The position numbers were made by a program, and so were the translations under genes. Positions 58,083-64,000 of a stretch of 64,000 bases of DNA are shown here, piece by piece. The stretch is taken from the NCBI RefSeq assembly GCF_013248995.1, contig NZ_JABRPK010000001.1:248001-312000 (forward strand), written 5' to 3'. The notes below the pieces were generated by a model. It ran no database searches. It worked only from the letters and a program-made list of their open reading frames with translations, and was not told the origin of the DNA. The stretch's first letter is position 1. Every line of letters begins with the position of its first letter. The DNA is from Frigoribacterium sp. VKM Ac-2836. GTDB lineage: Bacteria; Actinomycetota; Actinomycetes; Actinomycetales; Microbacteriaceae.

Positions 58083-58772
58083 ATGGCTCAGAAGTCCAAG
58101 GCGTACCGCGCCGCTGCCGAGAAGATCGAGGCAGGCAAGTTCTACAGCACCAGCGAGGCCGTCGCCGTCGCTCGCGAGACCGGTTCGAAGAAGTTCGACT
58201 CGACCGTCGAGGTCGCGTTGAAGCTCGGTGTCGACCCGCGCAAGGCCGACCAGATGGTGCGTGGCACCGTCATCCTGCCGCACGGCACGGGTAAGACCGC
58301 CCGCGTCATCGTCTTCGCGACGGGTGCCGCCGCCGAGGCCGCCATCGCGGCCGGAGCCGACGAGGTCGGTGGCGACGAGCTCATCGAGAAGGTCGCCGGC
58401 GGCTACACGTCGTTCGACTCGGCCGTCTCGACCCCCGAGCTCATGGGCAAGGTCGGTCGTCTCGGTAAGGTCCTCGGTCCCCGTGGCCTCATGCCCAACC
58501 CGAAGACCGGCACCGTGACCCCCAACGTCGCGCAGGCCGTCAACGACATCAAGGGTGGAAAGATCGAGTTCCGTGTCGACAAGCACAGCAACGTGCACTT
58601 CGTCATCGGCAAGGCCGGCTTCTCGGAAGAGCAGCTGAACACCAACCTCGACGCCGCCCTCGAAGAGGTCGTCCGTCTCAAGCCGTCCTCGTCCAAGGGC
58701 CGCTACATCACCAAGGGCACGCTGTCGACGACCTTCGGTCCCGGCATCCCCCTCGACATCAACGTCTTCTAG
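58083..58772 (+). CDS. rplA: 50S ribosomal protein L1
   Basis: A 229-residue L1 protein of the ribosomal L1 stalk. Conserved segments: [40 protein letters not shown] and [21 protein letters not shown]-terminal [16 protein letters not shown] 58083 has AAGAGG upstream. It is the last gene before a strong terminator, so secE-nusG-rplK-rplA form a unit with possible L1 autoregulation. Confidence 0.98.
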   Translation: MAQKSKAYRAAAEKIEAGKFYSTSEAVAVARETGSKKFDSTVEVALKLGVDPRKADQMVRGTVILPHGTGKTARVIVFATGAAAEAAIAAGADEVGGDELIEKVAGGYTSFDSAVSTPELMGKVGRLGKVLGPRGLMPNPKTGTVTPNVAQAVNDIKGGKIEFRVDKHSNVHFVIGKAGFSEEQLNTNLDAALEEVVRLKPSSSKGRYITKGTLSTTFGPGIPLDINVF

Positions 58773-58803
58773 GTCCATTTGACCCCGAAGACCTGGCGTC
58801 GCC

Positions 58804-58839
58804 CGAAGGCCGTCCCACTCTCGAGTGGGACGGCCTTCG
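58804..58839 (+). terminator. strong terminator after rplA
   Basis: A 17-base-pair stem (CGAAGGCCGTCCCACTC / GAGTGGGACGGCCTTCG) separated by two bases, 31 bases after the rplA stop. It can also act on the other strand. Confidence 0.85.
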
Positions 58840-58862
58840 TCGTCGCCCGGCCCGTGGTCGGG

Positions 58863-58875
58863 CGAGGAGGCGCGG
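58863..58875. repeat. dispersed GAGGAGGCGCG element, single intergenic copy
   Basis: CGAGGAGGCGCGG lies between the rplA terminator and the GNAT gene, 18 bases before that gene's start codon. No inverted partner. Confidence 0.6.
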
Positions 58876-58893
58876 GTGGGGCACCATGGGCAC

Positions 58894-59430
58894 ATGACCG
58901 TGATCGTGCGCCCCGCCCTCCCCGCCGACGCCCCTCTGCTCGCCGAGGTCGCCGCGGTGACCTTCCCGCTCGCCTGCCCGCCGGGGTCCGACCTCGCGGA
59001 CATCGCCCGCGTGGTCACGACGGTGCTCTCCGAGGAGGCCTTCACTCGCTATCTCGCCGACGACGCCCGCATCGTCCTGTTGGCCGTGGACCCCACGGCG
59101 CCGGGGGCTCTCGGGTACAGCATGATGGTCGCGGGCGATCCGGACGACGCCGACGTCGCCGCTGCGGTGTCGTCGCGGCCGACCGTCGAGCTGAGCAAGT
59201 TCTACGTCATGCCTCAGGGGCACGGCACCGGTGCGGCCTCGACCCTGATGGCCTCGACCCTCGAGGCAGCCCGCGCGACCGGCGCCTCCTCGGTCTGGCT
59301 CGGCGTCAACCAGCAGAACGAGCGTGCCCTGCGTTTCTACGCCAAGCACGGCCTCGTCGAGGTCGGCACGAAGACGTTCGCCCTCGGCGACGACCTGCAG
59401 CAGGACTTCGTGCTCGAGCGTCGGATCTAG
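58894..59430 (+). CDS. GNAT-family N-acetyltransferase
   Basis: A 178-residue acetyltransferase of the GNAT fold. The acetyl-CoA-binding motif A is seen as LSKFYVMPQGHGTGAASTLM, followed by SSVWLGVNQQNERALRFYAK, a typical motif B. The substrate is unknown. A CACCAT element sits six bases before the ATG, similar to the -10 pattern but with C at the first position. The stop overlaps the convergent oxidoreductase stop by four bases. Confidence 0.88.
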   Translation: MTVIVRPALPADAPLLAEVAAVTFPLACPPGSDLADIARVVTTVLSEEAFTRYLADDARIVLLAVDPTAPGALGYSMMVAGDPDDADVAAAVSSRPTVELSKFYVMPQGHGTGAASTLMASTLEAARATGASSVWLGVNQQNERALRFYAKHGLVEVGTKTFALGDDLQQDFVLERRI

Positions 59431-60455
59431 GCGTACCGGCTCCATGCCACGGAGCCCGGTGGGGACCGGGTCAGGCGGCCTCGGTCATCGGCGACGCGCA
59501 GCACGAGCTTGCCGCGGGTGTGCGACCGCTCGAGGCGCGTGTGGGCGTCGCGGGCGTCGGCCAGGTCGTAGACCTCGTCGACGTAGACGTGGACGTCGCC
59601 CGAGTCGAGCAGTCGCGAGATGACCGCGAGCGTGGCGCCGTCGGGGGAGACGGCGAAGCCGGTCGACCGGACGCCGGCCTGGGCGGCCTTACGGGCGAAG
59701 GCGGGGCCCGAGGCGAGCGGGGCGTGGACGGCGAGCCCGCCGGCCCGCAGCAGTCGCAGGGAGCGATCGGCCTCGACGTCGTCGTCGACCAGGTTGATCA
59801 CCACGTCGACCTGGCGGACGCTGCGGTCGACGTCGGCCGCGCCGTAGTCGACGACTTCGGCGGCGCCGAGTTCGCGCAGCCAGGCGGAGTTGTCGCGTGA
59901 GCCGGTCGCGACGACGTGCGCTCCGAAGTACGAGGCGAACTGCACCGCGAAGTGCCCGACGCCGCCCGCCCCGGCGTTGATCAGCAGGCGTTGGCCCTCG
60001 TGGGCCTTGGCGACGTCGACGACCATGCCCCAGGCCGTGAGGGCGGCGAGGGGTACCGCGGCGGCCTCCAGGTGGGACAGCGTCGCCGGCTTCCGGGCCA
60101 CCGACAGCGAGGGGACGCTGATGTACTCGGCATAGCTGCCACCCGAGCGCGGGCAGGGGGCCATGCCGTAGACGGCGTCGCCCGGACTCAGCGGATGGGC
60201 GGCGTACGGGGTCTCGACGACGACTCCGCTGAAGTCGTGTCCGAGCACGGCCGGGAACGAGGGGATCGCATCGCTGTCGCCCCGACCCGCTCGGGTCTCG
60301 AGGTCGAAGCGGTTGACACCGGCGGCGACCACGCGCACCAGCACCTCGGCGTTGACCCGCTGCGGGTAGGGCACGTCCGCGACGACGAGTTGCTCCGGCC
60401 CACCGGTCCTCTCGATCACCATGGCACGCATCGTCGTGTGCGTCGTCCTGTCCAT
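59427..60455 (-). CDS. zinc-independent MDR-family quinone oxidoreductase-like protein
   Basis: A 342-residue medium-chain dehydrogenase/reductase. The N-terminal catalytic domain has VAAGVNRFDLETRAG and VLGHDFSGVV; the NADPH-binding motif is INAGAGGVGHFAVQFA. The Cys/His zinc ligands of alcohol dehydrogenases are absent, so it belongs to the quinone-reductase/enoyl-reductase branch. The substrate is unknown. ATG 60455 has AGGGG upstream; the ATG 24 bases further in is less supported. Confidence 0.88.
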   Translation of the reverse strand: MDRTTHTTMRAMVIERTGGPEQLVVADVPYPQRVNAEVLVRVVAAGVNRFDLETRAGRGDSDAIPSFPAVLGHDFSGVVVETPYAAHPLSPGDAVYGMAPCPRSGGSYAEYISVPSLSVARKPATLSHLEAAAVPLAALTAWGMVVDVAKAHEGQRLLINAGAGGVGHFAVQFASYFGAHVVATGSRDNSAWLRELGAAEVVDYGAADVDRSVRQVDVVINLVDDDVEADRSLRLLRAGGLAVHAPLASGPAFARKAAQAGVRSTGFAVSPDGATLAVISRLLDSGDVHVYVDEVYDLADARDAHTRLERSHTRGKLVLRVADDRGRLTRSPPGSVAWSRYA

Positions 60456-60581
60456 CGTCGGCCCCTGTCGGCTCGTGCGCGCCGTGGCTCCGGCGCGGTG
60501 GTGACGCCAGTCAACGGGACGCATGAGTCGCCCGTGTTTCGCGGGTGTCACCGACCGGGAAACGATGGGTACGGTGTGCAC

Positions 60582-61223
60582 ATGAGAGCATCGGTCGCCG
60601 TCCTGCGCATCGCCGCGGCCGTCGCGGTCCTGGTCGCCGTCGTGACCCAGTGGGAGAACAGCGTGCGCGACCCGGCCTACCGGTTCGTCGACTTCTTCGG
60701 CTACTTCACGATCCAGAGCAACCTGATCGCGTTGCTCGCCCTGCTGGTCGGGGCCTTCACGGTGCTGCGCAGGACGTCGCCACCCCGTTGGACGGTCGCG
60801 TTGCGCGCCGGTGCCACCACCTACATCGCGTTGACGGGCCTCGTCTTCAACCTGGTGTTGGCGGGTCTGCCCTCGACCGACCCGTACACGGTCGGCTGGG
60901 CCAGCGACGTGTTCCACCGGGTTATCCCGCTCTACGTCGTGCTCGACTGGGTCGTGTTCGCCGACCGGGACCGGCAGCCGTGGCGGCGCTCCTGGCAGTT
61001 CCTGGCGTTCCCGCTGGTCTGGCTGATCGTCGTGCTCGCCCGTGGCACCGATTTCGTGCCGTACCCGTTCCTCGACGTGGCAGCCCTCGGCGGCGGTGTC
61101 GTCGCCCTCTGGTGCGTCGGCATCGCCCTGGCGGTGGGGGTGATCGGTGCGCTCGTCGTGCTGGCGTCCCGAGTGCGGTTGCTGGACCCCGACCGGCCTT
61201 CGCCTCAACGCAACGGGTCGTAG
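60582..61223 (+). CDS. Pr6Pr family membrane protein
   Basis: A 213-residue protein with six hydrophobic helices and the FGYFTIQSNLIAL segment (with conserved QSN) typical of Pr6Pr proteins, which are related to FAR-17a/AIG1-like families. No function is known. TACGGT at 60570-60575 lies six bases before the ATG (leaderless). A dyad GTTTC...GAAAC (60536-60563) overlaps the region of the missing -35 and may bind a regulator. The 3' end overlaps the convergent YqaJ gene by 19 bases. Confidence 0.85.
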   Translation: MRASVAVLRIAAAVAVLVAVVTQWENSVRDPAYRFVDFFGYFTIQSNLIALLALLVGAFTVLRRTSPPRWTVALRAGATTYIALTGLVFNLVLAGLPSTDPYTVGWASDVFHRVIPLYVVLDWVVFADRDRQPWRRSWQFLAFPLVWLIVVLARGTDFVPYPFLDVAALGGGVVALWCVGIALAVGVIGALVVLASRVRLLDPDRPSPQRNGS

Positions 61224-61939
61224 GGCGGGGGTTCGTAGGCTTCGTAGGCGTCCGGCGGCGGCGGGGCCGAGGACCGGCCGCCCGGTGCGAACGGGTCGAC
61301 GGGTGCCTGCCGTGCGAGGGTGTCGAGCACCTGGTCGGCGAGGGCCACGAGCCGGTGGATCTCGTCCTCGTCGCGCTCGACCCAGCGGCACTGCGGGTCG
61401 CCGTGCACGGGCACGAAATCGGTGTGTTGCTCCCACACCACGAGGGTGCGCTCGGCGCCCAGCACGTATTGCTGCCAGGCGACCTGACGCAGGTACGAGC
61501 GGGGGATCGACGACCAGGACTTCTTGGTCGTCTTGATCTCGCAGAGCTCCACGGTGCCGTCGGCGCGGACGGTCACTCCGTCGGGGGTGGCCAGGTGACG
61601 TCGCTGACCTGCTGCGTGGAAGAGTTTCTGGCTGGACTCGATGCCGTGCCGCTGCAGCACCCACCGGGCGATCTCGGGTTCACGTGCCCGCCCGTGATCG
61701 GTGTACGCGTTGCCGCCGAAACCGTTGCCGTAGAGCTTGTCGAGCACGACGGCCTGCACGGCCCGCGGACTCGAGAGCCGGGCGACGTCGGTGGCGGTGA
61801 TGCCCTGGCTTCGGGCCCGCAGCCAGGCGATCCGGTCCGACGAATCGGCCAGGACGCGCGTCAGGTGCGCAGGAGGCGCGGCGGGGGTGACCGCGTCGTC
61901 GTCGTCCCACAGGGAGAGCATGGGTTGGACGACGGTCAT
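61205..61939 (-). CDS. YqaJ-family nuclease-like protein
   Basis: A 244-residue protein of the YqaJ/lambda-exonuclease-like PD-(D/E)XK superfamily. Core elements: ARSQGITATDVARL at the N-terminus, TPDGVTVRADGTVELCEIK (the Asp...ExK catalytic box), RQVAWQQYVLGAERTLVVWE after it. YqaJ proteins are known from phage recombination, but a RecT-like partner and other phage genes are missing here, so it is a chromosomal copy. The C-terminal tail is Pro/Tyr-rich. The first ATG at 61939 has GGGAGA about 11 bases upstream. A dispersed-repeat copy is near the N-terminus (61871-61880). Confidence 0.85.
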   Translation of the reverse strand: MTVVQPMLSLWDDDDAVTPAAPPAHLTRVLADSSDRIAWLRARSQGITATDVARLSSPRAVQAVVLDKLYGNGFGGNAYTDHGRAREPEIARWVLQRHGIESSQKLFHAAGQRRHLATPDGVTVRADGTVELCEIKTTKKSWSSIPRSYLRQVAWQQYVLGAERTLVVWEQHTDFVPVHGDPQCRWVERDEDEIHRLVALADQVLDTLARQAPVDPFAPGGRSSAPPPPDAYEAYEPPPYDPLR

Positions 61940-61970
61940 GGTGACCATTGTCTCCCGTGACGGGCGAGAG

Positions 61971-61998
61971 CACGACACCTGCGCCTCCTCGTGTCGTG
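61971..61998. terminator. hairpin with the dispersed-repeat motif in its loop
   Basis: CACGACAC / GTGTCGTG stem of 8 base pairs with a 12-base loop (CTGCGCCTCCTC) that matches the dispersed element except for one base. It lies 27 bases after the ROK stop on the minus strand, before the YqaJ gene, and probably ends the ROK transcript. Confidence 0.6.
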
Positions 61999-62024
61999 GG
62001 AGAGGGGACGAGGCACCCGGGCGG

Positions 62025-63215
62025 TCAGACCGCGGCGGCGAGCTCGTCGATCGCGGCGGGGGAGAGGGCGTGGTGGATGGCGAGCATGCTCGCCCCCATC
62101 AGCCCTGCGCGGTCGCCCGCTCGCGACGGCACGATGCCGAGGTGCTCGGTCGCGAGGGGCATGGAGCGCTGGTAGACGACCTCGCGGACGCCCGCCAGCA
62201 GGTGCTCGCCCGCTTGCGCCATCGATCCTCCGATGGCGATCACCGAGGGGTTGATCATGTTGACGCAGGCGGTCAGCACTTCGCCGAGATCGCGACCGGC
62301 CTGCCGCACGGCCTGCACGGCGTCGACGTTGCCGGCGCGGACGAGCTCGACGACCTGACGGCCCCCCGGGCAGTCGTAGCCGAGCGCCCGGAGCGACCTC
62401 GCGAGGGCCGGGCCCGAGGCGACGGCCTCGAGGCACCCGATGTTGCCGCAGTGGCAGACGACGCCGGCGCCGCGGGGGATCTGCACGTGTCCGATGTCGC
62501 CCGCGATGCCCTGGGCCCCGCGCTGGAGGCGGCCTCCCGAGATGATTCCCGAACCGATGCCGGTGGCGACCTTCACGAACAGGAAGTGGTCGGTGCTCGG
62601 CCAGGCATGGCTGCGCTCGCCGAGGGCCATGATGTTGACGTCGTTGTCGACGAGGACGGGGACGTCGAGGTGACGCCTGACCCAACCCGGCACGTCGAAG
62701 CCGTCCCAGCCGGGCATGATCGGCGGGTTGACGGGTCGTCCCGTGCTGAACTGCACGGGGCCCGGCAGGCCGATGCCGACGCCGATGAGGTCGTCGCGGG
62801 TGCGCCCCAGCCGGTCGAGCAGGGCGTCCGCCCCGGTGACCATGCCTCCGAGGGTGGTCTCCGGCCCGTCGGCGATGTCGATCAGGCGACGATCGCTCGT
62901 CAACTCGACGCCCATCAGATCGGTGAGGGCGAGGTTGACGTGGCCCGCCCCGAAGTCGGCGGCCAGGACGACACGGGCCGAGGGGACGAGAGCGACGCGC
63001 GAGGGCGGGCGACCGCCCGTCGAGACGGCGTCGGCGTAGGGGCCGACGAGACCGAGCTCGGCCAGGACGTCGAGTCGCAGGCCGATGGTGGACCGGGCGA
63101 GGCCGGTCATCGCGGCGAGCTCGGCCCGCGTGCGCGGCGCGCCGTCGCGGAGCAGCTGGAAGATCTCGCTGGCTCCGGTGCTGCCGAGGGCAGACGACCG
63201 CGTGGTGTCGGACAT
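62025..63215 (-). CDS. ROK-family transcriptional regulator
   Basis: A 396-residue repressor with an N-terminal MarR-like helix-turn-helix (RAELAAMTGLARSTIGLRLD) and a C-terminal ROK sugar-kinase-like domain: ADFGAGHVNLALTDL, VGIGLPGPVQ, and the zinc box CHCGNIGCLEAV. Such proteins (NagC, XylR, Mlc) bind a sugar or its phosphate and release DNA. It is divergent from the sugar-phosphate isomerase gene, which is the likely target. A small AT-rich dyad between them (63264-63280) is a candidate operator. Confidence 0.92.
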   Translation of the reverse strand: MSDTTRSSALGSTGASEIFQLLRDGAPRTRAELAAMTGLARSTIGLRLDVLAELGLVGPYADAVSTGGRPPSRVALVPSARVVLAADFGAGHVNLALTDLMGVELTSDRRLIDIADGPETTLGGMVTGADALLDRLGRTRDDLIGVGIGLPGPVQFSTGRPVNPPIMPGWDGFDVPGWVRRHLDVPVLVDNDVNIMALGERSHAWPSTDHFLFVKVATGIGSGIISGGRLQRGAQGIAGDIGHVQIPRGAGVVCHCGNIGCLEAVASGPALARSLRALGYDCPGGRQVVELVRAGNVDAVQAVRQAGRDLGEVLTACVNMINPSVIAIGGSMAQAGEHLLAGVREVVYQRSMPLATEHLGIVPSRAGDRAGLMGASMLAIHHALSPAAIDELAAAV

Positions 63216-63263
63216 GGCAGCAGTAAACCACAGGCCGTGACGACGGCCGAGAGAAGCCTGGCG

Positions 63264-63311
63264 AAAAATCGACGACTTTTGCTTGCGGGTCGACAGAAGC
63301 GGTCCTATGGT
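63264..63311 (+). promoter_or_regulatory. promoter and candidate ROK operator for the isomerase gene
   Basis: TTGCGG at 63283-63288, a 17-base spacer, TATGGT at 63306-63311: a good promoter. Immediately upstream is an AT-rich dyad, AAAAATCG-A-CGACTTTT (63264-63280), with 7 of 8 positions symmetrical. AT-rich dyads of this form are typical of ROK-regulator operators. Confidence 0.55.
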
Positions 63312-63336
63312 GAGTCTCGGTCGACGCCGACCGCCA

Positions 63337-63423
63337 CTCTTCCGGGGGTGACCGGTCGACGGCTCGACCGCTGAGAGTCCCCGACGGTGCTCGTCACCGT
63401 CGCACATCCACTCGGAAGAGGAG
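63337..63423 (+). promoter_or_regulatory. 5' leader that could sequester the ribosome site of the isomerase gene
   Basis: CTCTTCCG at 63337-63344 is the exact complement of CGGAAGAG at 63413-63420, part of the Shine-Dalgarno region GGAAGAGGAG (63414-63423). Pairing would hide the ribosome site of the GTG at 63433. The transcript starting near 63318 would include both arms. Confidence 0.4.
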
Positions 63424-63432
63424 ACACCCCTG

Positions 63433-64000
63433 GTGACCATCGCAAGCCCGATCTCGGTCCAGCTGTACACGGTCCGAGACGCCATCGCAGCCGACCTGCC
63501 CGGCACCTTGAAGCGCATCGCCGACCTGGGGTACACCCAGGTCGAGCCCTACGCGTTCGTCGATCGCGTCGAGGAGTACGCCGAGGCCCTCCCGGCAGCC
63601 GGGCTCACGGCGCCCAGCGCTCACGTCGGGCTGATCGGCAAAGACCTCGAGCCGATCTTCGCCGCCGCCACCCGCCTCGGGATCGGCACGGTCATCGACC
63701 CGCACATCGACGAGACCCGCTGGGTCACCCGCGAGGACGTCGAGGCCATCGCACGCGAGCTGGGCGAGATCGCGGACGCGGCCGCCGCCCACGACCTGAC
63801 CATCGGCTACCACAACCACGCCTTCGAGCTCGAGAACCTGATCGACGGCACCCCCGCCCTCGAGGTGTTCGCCGCGGCCCTGCCCGCGAACGTCGTCCTC
63901 GAGATCGACACCTACTGGGTCGAGGTCGGCGGCGTCGACGCCGCCGAGCTGCTCGCCCGCCTCGGTGACAAGGTGCAGTTCCTGCACGTGAAGGACGGCC
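63433..64000 (+). CDS. sugar phosphate isomerase/epimerase (xylose isomerase-like TIM barrel), partial
   Basis: The first 189 codons of a TIM-barrel protein of the AP endonuclease 2/IolE/xylose-isomerase-like family; the gene continues past the window. SVQLYTVRDAIAADLPGTLK begins the barrel. Metal-binding residues are visible: Glu in TQVEPYAF, His in SAHVGLIG, His-Asn-His in YHNHAFELEN, Glu in NVVLEIDTYWVE. GTG 63433 has GAAGAGGAG upstream. It is divergent from the ROK regulator, suggesting sugar-inducible expression. Confidence 0.88.
   Translation, partial: MTIASPISVQLYTVRDAIAADLPGTLKRIADLGYTQVEPYAFVDRVEEYAEALPAAGLTAPSAHVGLIGKDLEPIFAAATRLGIGTVIDPHIDETRWVTREDVEAIARELGEIADAAAAHDLTIGYHNHAFELENLIDGTPALEVFAAALPANVVLEIDTYWVEVGGVDAAELLARLGDKVQFLHVKDG

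Overview
The window is about 70% GC and densely coded, with many GTG starts and many 4-base ATGA/GTGA stop-start overlaps. It looks like a chromosome segment of a high-GC actinobacterium. Gene order (proC / helix-turn-helix / bS22 / glutaredoxin; menaquinone cluster; tRNA-Trp-secE-nusG-rplK-rplA) and an archaeal-type aspartyl-tRNA synthetase point to the family Microbacteriaceae (inference; genus not assigned). No insertion sequence, prophage, CRISPR array or rRNA was seen.

Layout. 1-3.5 kb: end of a sugar kinase, serine hydrolase, photolyase, MarR regulator. 3.7-8.1 kb: winged-helix regulator with a Met/Cys-rich small ORF upstream, upp, tadA, cation-efflux transporter, proC. 8.1-13.1 kb: Ktr potassium uptake, ArsR regulator, BldC-like protein, bS22, glutaredoxin-like protein, aspS. 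13.2-18.1 kb: phosphatase plus system II cytochrome c maturation (tlpA, ccdA, resB, ccsB). 18.1-34.0 kb: menaquinone synthesis (menC, B, E, A, D, F, G, polyprenyl synthase) with small membrane proteins, PPK2, a cell-wall-binding protein, an MFS pump and an FprA-type reductase. 34.1-43.3 kb: YajQ, cardiolipin synthase, AbiEi/DUF559 protein, tRNA-Tyr, inositol phosphatase, M23 peptidase, GH13 glucosidase, aldo/keto reductase, 2H phosphoesterase. 43.4-47.8 kb: tRNA-Thr, tRNA-Met and a type III polyketide synthase / methyltransferase / FAD hydroxylase operon facing a UbiA prenyltransferase. 48.1-55.6 kb: DUF3072 protein, hadAB-like dehydratases, murB, a LuxR-type two-component system with an ABC exporter, aminotransferase. 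55.8-58.8 kb: tRNA-Trp, secE, nusG, rplK, rplA. 58.9-64 kb: GNAT, quinone reductase-like protein, Pr6Pr membrane protein, YqaJ nuclease, ROK regulator and the start of a sugar-phosphate isomerase.

How it works together. The respiratory block is coherent: the men genes make menaquinone, the polyprenyl synthase makes its side chain, and the tlpA-ccdA-resB-ccsB operon attaches heme to the cytochromes that use it. The polyketide operon resembles srsABC-type phenolic-lipid pathways, with a UbiA enzyme added.

Three sequence-level patterns stand out. At least 23 genes have a TAnnnT -10 hexamer 5-8 bases before the start codon, which suggests leaderless transcripts. A 10-12-mer (core AGGAGGCGCG) occurs 19 times on both strands, twice as perfect inverted pairs between genes, in the style of DNA uptake sequences. 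A leaderless 32-codon ORF ending in a run rich in Met and Cys precedes the winged-helix regulator.
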